DNA from: Plantactinospora alkalitolerans | GTDB taxonomy: Bacteria; Actinomycetota; Actinomycetes; Mycobacteriales; Micromonosporaceae | Assembly: GCF_015690345.1 (NCBI RefSeq) | Contig: NZ_JADPUN010000257.1 | Span: 20,436 to 84,435, forward strand | Direction of reading: 5' to 3' | DNA length: 64,000 bases | Translations under genes and position numbers: made by a program | The notes under the pieces: generated by a model | Told to the model about the DNA's origin: nothing | Seen by the model: the letters and a program-made list of their open reading frames with translations, nothing else | Database searches by the model: none | Part shown: positions 9,060 to 18,406 of the stretch, piece after piece | Layout of the letters: the number at the start of each line of letters is the position of its first letter | Numbering within the stretch: the stretch's first letter is position 1

Positions 9060-9082
9060 GTGGTACGACCTGTTTGTACCAC
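9060..9082. promoter_or_regulatory. Candidate operator upstream of the sensor/ABC operon
   Basis: GTGGTAC (9060-9066) and GTACCAC (9076-9082) form a perfect 7-base inverted repeat with a 9-base spacer. It lies about 95 bases before the TTG start of the sensor gene. The geometry fits a dimeric regulator; the protein that binds is unknown. Confidence 0.5.
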
Positions 9083-9177
9083 GCCTAACCCTGTTATCCG
9101 TCGTTCCTGTCCGGCGCAATGGGATTTGCTAACTGCAAGATGCAGATCCCCTCGATGACGAGCCGTGGGAGTCAGCC

Positions 9178-11814
9178 TTGGCCTCGACCACCAGATCCCA
9201 CGCGGCCCGGCCCCAGCCCGTTCGTCGACGGGGTTGGAAGATCGCCTCTCGGATGCGCATCATCGTGGCCGCGCCACTGGTGGCGGTCGTCGGCTTCGCC
9301 GGACTGGCCCTCGCGGACAGTGTCCGGCAGGCCGGGCAGGCCAGCGATCTCGGCGTGCTCGCCCAGTTGGGCGCGGAGGCGGGCCGGCTCGCCTACCAGC
9401 TGCAACGGGAACGGGCCGCCGCCGCCGACCTGCTGACCTCGGCCAGCCCGCGACAGCAGGACACCTATGCCCGGCAGTCCGGCGACACGGACGAGATAGT
9501 CGCGCGCTACCACCGGCAGCGGGCGCTCACCCCCGACGCGTCGTCCGGCCCGGCGGTGGTGCTCGGCCGGATCGACAACGCGCTCGCCGCGCTGCCGCCA
9601 CTGCGTACCCAGGTACGCACCGCGGCCCACGCCGCCGTCTCCGCCACCACCTTCAGCTACCGCATCATCATCGCGGATCTGCTCGCATACCGGGAGTCCA
9701 TCGCCCAGGGCGTCGTCTCGGCCGAGGTGGCCGACGGGATCCGGGCCGCCGCCGCGTTGTCGAAGACCGCGGAGGCGCTCGGCCAGCAGCAGGTCGCGGT
9801 GCTCCGGGCAATTGCCGCCGGGCAGCTGACCCCGGCGATGCAGCAGGACATCACCGCCGCCCGGACCGGGTTCACCGAGTCCAGCCTCTCCTTCCTCAGC
9901 CTCGCACCCCTGAACTGGAAGGTGTGGTGGGAGCAGGCGGGCAGCGGCAAGGAGGCCCTGGCCCTGCAACGCCTCCAGGACCAGGTCTCCCGTGCGGAGA
10001 TCGGTGCCCCGCTCGACGTCACCACCAACGCCTGGATCGGTGCCACCCAGGGCTGGTCCACCCGCCTCTTCGAGGTCCAGCAGCGGGTCGACTCCGCCGT
10101 GCTGACCGACGTCGACGCGGCCCGGGTCGAACAGCGCTGGCGGGCGTTCGCCGAGGGCGCGGCGATGGCTGTGGCACTCGGGTTGACCGTACTGGTGACC
10201 TGGGCGGTCGCCCGGCAGATCACCCGCCGGCTGCGGCGGCTGCGGGACGCGGCGCACGTCGTCGCCTTCACCGAACTGCCGGCGATGGTCGCGGACCTGC
10301 GCAACATCGACAGCGCCGGGATCCAACCCGAGGCGCTCGCCCGGCAGTCGTCCTCGGCGCTGGAGGCGTCCAGCGGAGACGAGATCGGCGAAGTCGGACA
10401 GGCGTTCAGCGCCGTGCACCAGGCGGCCGTACGCACCGCCGCCGAGCAGGCGGTCATGCGGGCCAACACGGCCGACATCTTCGTTCACCTCAGCCGCCGG
10501 GAGCAGCGGCTCGTGGACGCCGTGCTCGCCCAGGTGGACCGGGTCGAGCGGGACGAGACCGACCCGGAGCGGCTGCAACAGCTCTACACCCTCGACAGCC
10601 TGGCGACCCGGATGGGACGGATCAACGCCAGCCTTCTGGTGCTCGGCGGGGTGGGCGTCGGGCGGGTACGGCACGAGGACGTGCCGATGCAGAAGGTCGT
10701 GCAGGCGGCGCTGTCCCAGATCGAGCACTACACCCGGGTCCGGATCGGGGTCGTCGACCCGGACGTGGCGGTGGCCGCCGACAAGGTGGACGAGGTGGTG
10801 CACCTGCTCGCCGAGCTGATGGACAACTCGACCGCCTACTCGCCGCCGGAGACCGAGGCCTGGGTGACCGCCCGCAGCCTGGGCGACCGGGTGATCGTCC
10901 AGGTGAGCGACGAAGGCGTCGGACTGTCGTTGCAGCGGCTGGCCCAGCTCAACGACCTGCTGGCCAGGCCACCGGCGACCGACGTCGCGGCGGTCCGGGC
11001 GATGGGCCTGGTCGTGGTCGGCCAGCTCGCCGGCCGCCTCGGGGTCGCGGTCGAACTCCGTCCCGGCCCCAAACTCGGGACGATCGCCGAGGTGGCGCTG
11101 CCCGCGTCGCTGATCCGGCCCATACCACCCGAGACCCAACTGCTGGCACCCGGACGCCTGGCCACCAATCCGGAGAGCCGGGCCCGGGGCACCGCCACGC
11201 TCGCCCCACCCGCTCCGGCCGCGAACGGTCCGGCGCGGAAGCCGGCGACCGACCGCGCCCTGCCGGTCGGATCGGTCTTCCGGCCGACCCCCACCCATCC
11301 GGGCAGGGGAGACGACCCGACCCAGGAACTCGTCATCTTCGAGCAGGTCAACAACTGGTTCCGGACCGACCGGCCAGGGGCCCCCGCCACCCCGGGCCCT
11401 CTCAACGGGGCAGGCACCCCGGTCGGGGCGGGCACCCCGGGCGGAGCGGGCACGCCGACCCCGGCGGCCGGTGGCGGTGGTCCCAACGGGACGGGCACCT
11501 CCAACGGGGCCGGCGGATACGCCGCGACGGGTTGGCAGACCCGCGCCGACGAGGGCTGGCGGGCCGCCACCGAACTGGTCAACCCCGACATCGTCGGGAC
11601 CACCTCGTCAGGTCTCCCGATCCGTCAACCGCAGCGCCATCTCGTGCCCGGCGGTGTCGCTCCGCCGCCGCGGGAGCAGCAGCCGGTCTCGGAGCACCGC
11701 GACCCGGCCGAGGTGGCCAACGCGATGGCCGCCTACGCCCGTGGCGTGGCCGCCCGCCGTCCCAAGCTGGTGAACGCCTCGGCGACAAGCGACGCGACAG
11801 GGAGTGCTACGTGA
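9178..11814 (+). CDS. Conservon-type sensor histidine-kinase-like protein (CvnA-like)
   Basis: This membrane protein has 878 residues from TTG 9178, with GGGAG six bases upstream. TM1 is at about residues 25-45, followed by a long extracytoplasmic helical domain like the nitrate/nitrite-sensing domain. TM2 lies near residues 322-343, with a HAMP-like linker after it. A DHp-like region and an HATPase domain follow, with Asn550 in the N-box (ELMDNSTAY) and a DEGVGLS G-box. Where I recall relatives reading LDHLATRM, this protein reads LDSLATRM, so the expected phospho-acceptor His is Ser474. The last 190 residues are Pro/Gly-rich and disordered. It is coupled through GTGA to a roadblock protein, but the usual DUF742 and GTPase partners are missing and an ABC importer follows. 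It may signal through protein interaction instead of phosphotransfer. Confidence 0.85.
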   Translation: MASTTRSHAARPQPVRRRGWKIASRMRIIVAAPLVAVVGFAGLALADSVRQAGQASDLGVLAQLGAEAGRLAYQLQRERAAAADLLTSASPRQQDTYARQSGDTDEIVARYHRQRALTPDASSGPAVVLGRIDNALAALPPLRTQVRTAAHAAVSATTFSYRIIIADLLAYRESIAQGVVSAEVADGIRAAAALSKTAEALGQQQVAVLRAIAAGQLTPAMQQDITAARTGFTESSLSFLSLAPLNWKVWWEQAGSGKEALALQRLQDQVSRAEIGAPLDVTTNAWIGATQGWSTRLFEVQQRVDSAVLTDVDAARVEQRWRAFAEGAAMAVALGLTVLVTWAVARQITRRLRRLRDAAHVVAFTELPAMVADLRNIDSAGIQPEALARQSSSALEASSGDEIGEVGQAFSAVHQAAVRTAAEQAVMRANTADIFVHLSRREQRLVDAVLAQVDRVERDETDPERLQQLYTLDSLATRMGRINASLLVLGGVGVGRVRHEDVPMQKVVQAALSQIEHYTRVRIGVVDPDVAVAADKVDEVVHLLAELMDNSTAYSPPETEAWVTARSLGDRVIVQVSDEGVGLSLQRLAQLNDLLARPPATDVAAVRAMGLVVVGQLAGRLGVAVELRPGPKLGTIAEVALPASLIRPIPPETQLLAPGRLATNPESRARGTATLAPPAPAANGPARKPATDRALPVGSVFRPTPTHPGRGDDPTQELVIFEQVNNWFRTDRPGAPATPGPLNGAGTPVGAGTPGGAGTPTPAAGGGGPNGTGTSNGAGGYAATGWQTRADEGWRAATELVNPDIVGTTSSGLPIRQPQRHLVPGGVAPPPREQQPVSEHRDPAEVANAMAAYARGVAARRPKLVNASATSDATGSAT

Positions 11815-12215
11815 CCAACCAACGAGATCTCGGCTGGATGCTGGACAGCTTCGTCGAGCGGGCTCCGGAGGTCAGCCATGCCATCGCGATCTCCAGCGAC
11901 GGTCTGATGGTGGCGTCCACCCGGAACCTGCCACCGGATCGGGCCGACCAGCTCGCGGCGACCGGCAGCGGCCTGGTCAGCCTGCTCCGTGGCGCGGCCG
12001 GCTTCTTCGAGGCGGGTGCGGTGATTTCCAACGTCACCCAGCTCGAGGGCGGCTTCATGTTCTCGATGGCGTTCAACGACGGAGCCTCGCTGCTGGTTCT
12101 CGCGGCCCCCTCCTGTGACGTCGGCAAAGTCTCCTACGAGATGACGGAACTGGCGAATCGGATTGGAGACGTACTGACCCCCGCGGCCCGAGCCGTGGTG
12201 GCGCAGCGGCGCTGA
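11811..12215 (+). CDS. Roadblock/LC7 domain protein (CvnB-like)
   Basis: This single-domain roadblock/LC7 protein has 134 residues ([19 protein letters not shown], then [11 protein letters not shown] and a C-terminal helix). The family forms dimers and acts with small GTPases in conservons. The GTG start overlaps the sensor stop, so the two are translationally coupled and probably interact. No MglA/Ras-like GTPase gene follows, unlike standard conservons. The next gene, 81 bp on, is an ABC binding protein. Confidence 0.9.
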   Translation: MTNQRDLGWMLDSFVERAPEVSHAIAISSDGLMVASTRNLPPDRADQLAATGSGLVSLLRGAAGFFEAGAVISNVTQLEGGFMFSMAFNDGASLLVLAAPSCDVGKVSYEMTELANRIGDVLTPAARAVVAQRR

Positions 12216-12296
12216 CCCTCGGTGCCGGGTCCGCTGCCGTGGGCCCGACCGAGCTTCCCCCACTTCCCTTCCTCACCCCCCTCTACTGGAGAAGTC

Positions 12297-13496
12297 ATGC
12301 CTTTCCCCACCGGTACCAGCCGGCGTCGTGTCCTGACCGCCGCGCTGCTCGCCCTCGGGTTGACCGTGGCCGGCAGCGGCTGCAACAGCGGCAGTGACCC
12401 GGGCGGCACACCGGGCACGATAAAGATCGGCCTGCTCGCCTCACTGTCCGGCACCTACGAGGCCGTCGGCACCGAGATCCGCGACGGCTTCGAGTTGTAC
12501 CTGCGGACCCACGACAACAAACTCGGCGGCCACAAGATCGACCTGGTCGTCGCCGACGAGGGCAACGGTGCTCCCACCGCCGTACCCGCCGCGACCAAGC
12601 TGCTCAAGCAGGACCGGGTGCACGCCCTGACCGGCATTGTCGGCGGCGGTTCGGTGGCGGCGGTCGCGCCGGTGCTCGCCGAGGCGAAGATTCCGTTCGT
12701 CGGCTCGAACGGTCGCCCCGAACTCAAGGACGTGGCCCGGATCTGGACCACCTCCTACCTCTCCGACGAGACCGGCGCGGCGATCGCCGAGTACGTCCGG
12801 GACAACGTCAAGGGCGAGGTCTTCACCATCGGCCCGAACTACCAGGGCGGCTACGACCAGTTGCGCGGGTTCACCGACACCTTCAAGGAGATCGGCGGCA
12901 AGCTCGCCAACGAGGACGGCAAGACGCTCTGGACCCCGTTCCCGCAGACCACCAACTTCCTGCCGTACTTCGCGCAGATCAAGGCCTCCGGGGCCGAGGC
13001 GGTCTACACGTTCTACGCCGGCGGTGCCGCGGTCGACTTCGTCAAGCAATACGCCCAGTCCGAGATCAAGGACCTGCCGTTGTATGCGGCCGGCTTCCTG
13101 ACCGAGGGCGGGGTGCTGAACGCCCAGGGCGAGGCGGCCCGGAACATCTACTCCGTACTCAACTACTCGCCCGACCTCGACAACGCGGAGAACCGGTCGT
13201 TCGTCGCAGCCTGGAAGGAGGACCACGACGGTTCACCGACCACCTACGCGATGGCCTCGTACGACGCCGCGGCGGTGCTGGACAAGGCGATCGGCGCGGC
13301 CGGGAACAACCCGACGCCGGAGCAGATCAACAAGGCGATCTCGGAACTCGGGCAGATCAACAGCCCGCGTGGTACCTGGCAGTTCTCGAAGGACACGCAC
13401 TCGCCGGTGCAGAAGTGGTACCTGCGACAGGTCCGGCAGGACGGTCGGGCGCTCTCCAACACCGTTGTCGGTGACCTGGCGACCGTGGGCGGATGA
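12297..13496 (+). CDS. Branched-chain amino acid/urea-type ABC substrate-binding lipoprotein
   Basis: This type I periplasmic-binding protein has 399 residues of the LivJ/UrtA/AmiC class (KIGLLASLSGTYEAVG near the N-terminus, then VVADEGNG). The leader SRRRVLTAALLALGL ends at a relaxed lipobox with Cys about 27, so it should be a lipoprotein, possibly Tat-exported. The start is ATG 12297 with GGAG five bases upstream. Its stop overlaps the permease start (ATGA). The ligand could be branched-chain amino acids, urea, amides or aromatic acids, and the sequence does not decide among them. Confidence 0.88.
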   Translation: MPFPTGTSRRRVLTAALLALGLTVAGSGCNSGSDPGGTPGTIKIGLLASLSGTYEAVGTEIRDGFELYLRTHDNKLGGHKIDLVVADEGNGAPTAVPAATKLLKQDRVHALTGIVGGGSVAAVAPVLAEAKIPFVGSNGRPELKDVARIWTTSYLSDETGAAIAEYVRDNVKGEVFTIGPNYQGGYDQLRGFTDTFKEIGGKLANEDGKTLWTPFPQTTNFLPYFAQIKASGAEAVYTFYAGGAAVDFVKQYAQSEIKDLPLYAAGFLTEGGVLNAQGEAARNIYSVLNYSPDLDNAENRSFVAAWKEDHDGSPTTYAMASYDAAAVLDKAIGAAGNNPTPEQINKAISELGQINSPRGTWQFSKDTHSPVQKWYLRQVRQDGRALSNTVVGDLATVGG

Positions 13497-14416
13497 TGGC
13501 CAGTGCGGCGCCGGTGCTCGGTCCGGTCGACCCGTACCTGATCCCGGCTCTGGACGGAGTCGCCTACGGGCTGCTGCTCTTCGTGGCGGCCTCCGGGTTG
13601 GTGTTCTGCTTCGGCGTGGCGAACATCCTCAACCTGGCACACGGCACGTTGTACGCGATCGGCGCGTACACGGCGGCGGCGCTGCTGGACGGTGGCTGGG
13701 CGATGCTGCTGGTCGCGCTCGGCGTCGGAGTGGTCGCGTCGGCCGGTGCGGGAGGCCTGCTCGCGGGACTGCTCGCACCGGTCGCCCGGCGGGACCATCT
13801 CACCCAGGCGCTGCTGACCTTCGGGGTCGCGCTGGCCGGCGGGAGCCTGCTGGTCACCGCGTTCGGCCCGGACAGCCTTCCGGTGCGGATTCCCGCCGCG
13901 CTGGACGGCACGGTGGTGCTGGCCGGGCACCGGTACGCCGCGTACCGGCTGGTGTTCATCGGCGTGGCGGCCCTGCTCGCGCTGCTGCTCTACCTGGCGG
14001 TGGCCCGGACCCGGGCCGGCATGCTGGTCCGGGCCGCCGTCGACGACGCCGACATGGTGGCCTGCCTCGGGGTGAATCCGGCCCGGATCCGACTCGGCGT
14101 GCTCACCGTGGCCGGCGCGCTCGCCGGTGCCGCCGGGGTACTCGGTGCACCGATCATCGGACCCGCGCCCAGCACCGCCGACAACGTCCTGCTGCTCTCC
14201 CTCGTGGTGGTGGTGCTCGGCGGTCTCGGCTCGGTCCGGGGAACCCTGCTGGCCGCCCTCGCCGTCGGCGAGATCCAGAGCCTCGGCGTCGCGCTCGCCC
14301 CGACCGCCGCGCCGTTCCTGCTGTTCGCGGCCATGGCCGTGGTGCTCGCCGTTCGGGCCCGGGGTCTGTCCGGCCGATGGCTCCGGCTCCGGCCCCGGCT
14401 CGGAGGCACGGCGTGA
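13493..14416 (+). CDS. ABC permease, LivH type
   Basis: This polytopic membrane protein has 307 residues and about eight hydrophobic helices. The segment NLAHGTLYAIGAY is typical of LivH/UrtB permeases. It should form the translocation pore with the next gene's product. The ATG overlaps the binding-protein stop, and the stop overlaps the next GTG, so the whole cassette is translationally coupled. Confidence 0.88.
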   Translation: MMASAAPVLGPVDPYLIPALDGVAYGLLLFVAASGLVFCFGVANILNLAHGTLYAIGAYTAAALLDGGWAMLLVALGVGVVASAGAGGLLAGLLAPVARRDHLTQALLTFGVALAGGSLLVTAFGPDSLPVRIPAALDGTVVLAGHRYAAYRLVFIGVAALLALLLYLAVARTRAGMLVRAAVDDADMVACLGVNPARIRLGVLTVAGALAGAAGVLGAPIIGPAPSTADNVLLLSLVVVVLGGLGSVRGTLLAALAVGEIQSLGVALAPTAAPFLLFAAMAVVLAVRARGLSGRWLRLRPRLGGTA

Positions 14417-15504
14417 CCCCGGCCGGCCGGCGCTGGCTGTTCCGGGCCGGGGGCGCCGGGCTGCTCGGCTACGCGGTGGCGGTGCCCTGGCTGGTGGACA
14501 CCTACACCACCTCGGTCTTCGCCCGCACCCTGGTGCTCGCGCTGGTAGGGGTGAGCGTGGCGCTGCTCACCGGGCTCGCCGGGCTGCCCACCCTCGGCCA
14601 GACCGGCCCGTTCGCGGCCGGTGCCTACGGCAGCGCGCTCGTCGCCATGCACGTGTCGTCGGTCGGGGTGGTGCAGGTGCTGACCGGGGCGCTGGTCGGC
14701 GGACTGTTCGCCCTCCTCACGGTGCCGCTGGTGGTGTACGCCCGAGGCGTCGTCGTCCTGATGATTACCCTGGCCATCGGCGAACTGACGGTGACCGCCG
14801 CCAGTCGGTGGAGCTCCGTCACCGGAGGGACCGACGGCCTCGCCGGGATTCCGCCGATCCAGCCCGTCTGGGGCATGGCCGCACTCGACGGCGACCGGGC
14901 ACGCTATCTGTACACGCTGGTCGTGGTCGGGGTGGTGATAGCGGCCGTGGTGATGGTGTTGCGTACGCCCGCGGGTCTGCTGCTGCGGGCCAGTCGGGAC
15001 GACGAGGGGCGGATGCGCGCCTCCGGGCACCGGGTCACCGGTTACCTGGCGGTGGCGTTCACCGCCGCCGGAGCGGTGGCGGGGGTCGCCGGATCGTTGC
15101 TGGTCACCGCCCAGCAGTACGTCTCGCCGGCCGACTTCGGGTTCGACGTCTCCGCCCTGCTGCTCCTCGGCGTGGTGATCGGCGGCGCGACGTCGATCGG
15201 CGGCGCGGTTGCCGGCACCGCCCTGGTCATCGCGGTCCGGGACTGGCTCTCCGGGCTGCTGCCCGGACACGCGCCACTGCTGCTCGGCGGACTGTTCGTG
15301 CTGACCGCGTACCTGTTCCCCCGTGGCGTGGCCGGTTTCTCCACCGACGTGGCCAGGCTGCTCCGGTCCCGTTCGGGGGAGCGGACCGGACGCGCGCTCC
15401 GGGGCGGGGACCGGGCCGGGTACGGCCACCGGGACCGGCCGCTTCCGGCGGAGGTCGGCGCCACCACCGGACGGCCAACCGGCGGATCGGGGGCCGACTC
15501 GTGA
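14413..15504 (+). CDS. ABC permease, LivM type
   Basis: This protein has 363 residues with about nine to ten hydrophobic segments; LAGLPTLGQTGPFAAGAYGS and GGTDGLAGIP are LivM/UrtC landmarks. The C-terminal 50 residues are polar and Arg/Gly-rich and probably cytoplasmic. GTG 14413 overlaps the LivH stop (GTGA). It pairs with the LivH-like permease. Confidence 0.87.
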   Translation: MTPAGRRWLFRAGGAGLLGYAVAVPWLVDTYTTSVFARTLVLALVGVSVALLTGLAGLPTLGQTGPFAAGAYGSALVAMHVSSVGVVQVLTGALVGGLFALLTVPLVVYARGVVVLMITLAIGELTVTAASRWSSVTGGTDGLAGIPPIQPVWGMAALDGDRARYLYTLVVVGVVIAAVVMVLRTPAGLLLRASRDDEGRMRASGHRVTGYLAVAFTAAGAVAGVAGSLLVTAQQYVSPADFGFDVSALLLLGVVIGGATSIGGAVAGTALVIAVRDWLSGLLPGHAPLLLGGLFVLTAYLFPRGVAGFSTDVARLLRSRSGERTGRALRGGDRAGYGHRDRPLPAEVGATTGRPTGGSGADS

Positions 15505-16247
15505 CCGTGCTGCTGACCGCCGAGGCGGTGACCCGGCGCTACGGTTCGCTGGTCGCGGTGAACCGGGTGGATCTCCGGGTCGGGGAAGGGGAGCGGCACG
15601 CCCTGATCGGACCCAACGGGGCCGGCAAGACCACCCTGCTCGACCTGATCGGTGGGGCGAGCCGGGCGGACGAGGGACGGATCGTCTTCGCGGGACAGGA
15701 CGTCACCCGACTCGGCCCGGCCCGCCGGGCCCGCAACGGCATCGGCCGGATCCACCAGCGGCCGGCGGTCTGGCCGTCCCTGACCGTGCTGGAGAATGTC
15801 GTGGTGGCCGGCTGGCGGCAGGCCGGCGGTTTCCGTGGCGTGGGCACCCGGGCGCGGTTCCGAAGTCGGCTGCGGAAACCGGCGGCCGAACTGCTGGACC
15901 GGGTCGGGCTCGGCGGCTCGGGACCGACGACGGCCGCGCACCTGTCGCACGGCGAACGCCGGCAACTGGAGATCGCGATGGCCCTGGCCGGTCGTCCCCG
16001 GCTGCTGCTGCTCGACGAGCCGGCCGCCGGACTCTCCGGCGTGGAGGTGCACCGGCTGGTCGAGCTGCTGGCGGCGCTGCCGAGGGAGATGTCGGTGCTG
16101 CTGGTCGAACACCGACTGGATCTGGTGTACGCGCTGGCCGACACCGTCACCGTGCTGCACGACGGTCGCCTGGTCGCCAGCGGCGTACCGGACGAGATCC
16201 GTAACGCGCCGGACGTCCGGCGGGCGTACGCCGAGGCGGTGCGGTGA
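15501..16247 (+). CDS. ABC ATPase, LivG type
   Basis: This nucleotide-binding subunit has 248 residues. Walker A is GPNGAGKTT, the signature is LSHGERRQLEIA, Walker B is RLLLLDEPAAGLS, and the H-loop His is in VEHRLDLV. The signature begins LSHGE instead of LSGGE, as is common in LivG/UrtD subunits. The GTG start overlaps the permease stop. Confidence 0.9.
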   Translation: MTVLLTAEAVTRRYGSLVAVNRVDLRVGEGERHALIGPNGAGKTTLLDLIGGASRADEGRIVFAGQDVTRLGPARRARNGIGRIHQRPAVWPSLTVLENVVVAGWRQAGGFRGVGTRARFRSRLRKPAAELLDRVGLGGSGPTTAAHLSHGERRQLEIAMALAGRPRLLLLDEPAAGLSGVEVHRLVELLAALPREMSVLLVEHRLDLVYALADTVTVLHDGRLVASGVPDEIRNAPDVRRAYAEAVR

Positions 16248-17146
16248 TGTTGCGGGTGAGCGGCCTCTTCGCCGGGTACGACGGCGGCACCGTACTGCAC
16301 GACATCGACCTCGAGGTCGCGGCCGGTCGGGTGCACGCACTGGTCGGGCGGAACGGCGCCGGAAAGAGCACGCTGGTGCACGCGATCGCGGGGCTGTTGC
16401 GCCCGTACCGGGGCGTGGTGTCGGTCGACGGGCGGGACCTGGCCGGTCGGCCCGCGCACCGGGTGGCCCGGGCCGGGGTCGGCCTGGTGCCGCAGGGACG
16501 CCGGGTGTTCCCCCGGCTGACCGTGGCCGAGCACCTGAGCCTCGCCGCGTCGGTCCGGCGGCGGAACCCGACCGGGTCCGGTCCGAACTGGACGGTGCCG
16601 GGAGTGCTGGAACTGCTGCCCCGACTGGCCGAGCGGCTGCGGCACCGTGGCAACCAGCTCTCCGGCGGCGAACAGCAGATGCTCGCGATCGCCCGGGCGT
16701 TGCTGACCCAGCCCCGGGTGCTGCTCCTCGACGAACCGGGCGAGGGACTCGCGCCGGAGCTGGCGGCCCGGGTTCGTGAGGTAATCACCGGGCTGGCCAC
16801 GGCGGGGCTGAGTGTCCTGCTCGTCGAACAACAACTGCAGCACGCGGTCGAGGTCGCCGACCGGATCGCCGTGCTGGATTACGGCCGACTGGTCTTCGCC
16901 GACTCGACGGCCGCCGTGCGCGCCAACCCCGCCCCGGTGGAGGCGGTACTCAGTGTGGCGGGCGCGGCCATCCCGGATCGGACCGGATCGGTTCCGTCCG
17001 GCCAGGAGTCGACCCCGATCGGGTCCGACTCCGCCCGCTCCGTACCAACGGGAGGTACGGGGCGGCTCGCCCTTTTCCCCGACCCTTCGGACGATCTGCC
17101 CTCCTCATCACCCTCATCCGCATCCCCTTCCTCATCCGCACCCTGA
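16244..17146 (+). CDS. ABC ATPase, LivF type
   Basis: This protein has 300 residues; GTG 16244 or ATG 16247 are possible starts, both overlapping the LivG stop. Walker A is GRNGAGKST, the signature LSGGEQQMLAIA, and Walker B VLLLDEPGEGLA. LivF proteins are usually about 235 residues; here about 60 extra C-terminal residues form a Pro/Ser-rich tail ending in a serine run, probably disordered. It completes the importer and is the last gene of the operon that begins with the sensor. Confidence 0.9.
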   Translation: MMLRVSGLFAGYDGGTVLHDIDLEVAAGRVHALVGRNGAGKSTLVHAIAGLLRPYRGVVSVDGRDLAGRPAHRVARAGVGLVPQGRRVFPRLTVAEHLSLAASVRRRNPTGSGPNWTVPGVLELLPRLAERLRHRGNQLSGGEQQMLAIARALLTQPRVLLLDEPGEGLAPELAARVREVITGLATAGLSVLLVEQQLQHAVEVADRIAVLDYGRLVFADSTAAVRANPAPVEAVLSVAGAAIPDRTGSVPSGQESTPIGSDSARSVPTGGTGRLALFPDPSDDLPSSSPSSASPSSSAP

Positions 17147-17271
17147 CGTTTCCGTCGCGGTCTGATCCTCGCGTCGCACCAGTGGCCCCCGCGTTTGCGC
17201 CCGGTGTGCCGACGCGCGATGACGCGTGGCCGGATCGTCGTCACCGATCCCCGTCAAGGAGGTAACCGAAC

Positions 17272-18087
17272 GTGACTACCACCCCTGTCAAGTCCGGCTA
17301 CGCGTTCGACAACCGTTCGCCGGAGGCCGAGGCGCAGATGCGTGCGCTGGAGGCGTTCCTCGATCCGATAACAGCGGACCGGCTGGCGCCGATCCTGACG
17401 CCCGGTGCGACCTGTTGGGAGTTGGGTGCCGGCGGCGGCTCGATCGCCCGGCTGATGTCCCGGGTGGTCGGCCCCGGTGGCCGGGTCATCGCCACCGACA
17501 TCGAACCGTCGCGCCTGAACCCGGCGGGCAACCTCGACGTCCGCCAGCACGACGTTCGGACCGGGGCGCCGGAGGGCGGCCCGTTCGACGTGATCCACGC
17601 CCGGCTGGTCCTGCTGCACCTGCCCGAGCGTCGGCGGGTACTGGCCGAGTTGATCGGCGCGCTGGCGCCCGGTGGCTGGCTGGTCGTCGAGGAGTTCGAC
17701 TGTACGGCCGGGCTGCGGGTACTGGCCGCGCCGACCGACGACGCGGCGAAGCTCTTCCAGCAGGTGATGGAGGCGACGCTGGGCATCCTGCAGGACCGTG
17801 GTGCCGATCTGGCGTGGGCGCAGGACGTACACACCGAGATGGTGCTGGCCGGACTGACCGATGTGGACACCATCACGCACTCGCAGAGCTGGCCGGGCGG
17901 ATCGGCGGGAGCGTCGCTGCACGAGACGAACTCCCGTCAGCTCGAACCACGACTGCTCGCCACCGGGCTCTCGCCGAACCAGTTGGCGGGCTTCCGTGAG
18001 TTGGCCAACGACCCGTCCTTCGCGTCGCTGTCGTACCAGTTCGTCTCGACCCGGGGCCGCCGGCCCGGCCGAGGCTCCGTGAACTGA
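17272..18087 (+). CDS. SAM-dependent class I methyltransferase
   Basis: This protein has 271 residues, with GTG 17272 preceded by a near-perfect ribosome site AAGGAGGT at 17256-17263. The SAM-binding motif I is CWELGAGGGSIA, an acidic motif II follows (VIATDIEPSRL), and motif IV includes DVIHARLVLLHLP. It resembles small-molecule methyltransferases of the UbiE/Methyltransf_25 type. The acceptor is unknown. It is 125 bp after the ABC operon and probably has its own transcript. Confidence 0.85.
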   Translation: MTTTPVKSGYAFDNRSPEAEAQMRALEAFLDPITADRLAPILTPGATCWELGAGGGSIARLMSRVVGPGGRVIATDIEPSRLNPAGNLDVRQHDVRTGAPEGGPFDVIHARLVLLHLPERRRVLAELIGALAPGGWLVVEEFDCTAGLRVLAAPTDDAAKLFQQVMEATLGILQDRGADLAWAQDVHTEMVLAGLTDVDTITHSQSWPGGSAGASLHETNSRQLEPRLLATGLSPNQLAGFRELANDPSFASLSYQFVSTRGRRPGRGSVN

Positions 18088-18406
18088 ACATCCCGGGCCG
18101 GCGGACCCTCGGTCGCCCGACCCGGTACGACTTCCTACCCCTGCCGTACGCACGATCCGGGGGTGTTGTCGCCGGGTCGGGTGGCGTCGGGGCGGACCGT
18201 TGACCGGGACCGGGCCCACCGGGCTGCTGTCTACTTTCGGGTGACGCGTGCAACGCCGCGCTCACCGCAGGCTAGAGCGGTCGCGATCCCGTCAGCTCCC
18301 GCGAGGCAACGATGATCGAGGGCACCAAGTGTTCCGGCGCTGCCTGATCCGGTCAGAGCCATCGTGCCACCGCGTTGCTCGACGGCAGGGCTGAGGAGGA
18401 GATCGA
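18088..18406. other. Intergenic region with candidate terminator
   Basis: No coding frame is supported. CCCGACCCGG (18116-18125) and CCGGGTCGGG (18172-18181) are perfect reverse complements separated by 46 bases, a possible long-loop terminator for the methyltransferase. A ribosome site GAGGAGGAG precedes the next gene. Confidence 0.45.

Noticed and set aside
9165..12215. A 1016-codon + strand open frame overlapping the sensor gene
   Set aside because: It is an Arg/Gly-rich shadow frame of the sensor gene; only its last 134 codons (from GTG 11811) are the real roadblock gene.
9178..12215. A standard four-gene conservon
   Set aside because: No DUF742 protein or small GTPase follows the roadblock gene within the window.
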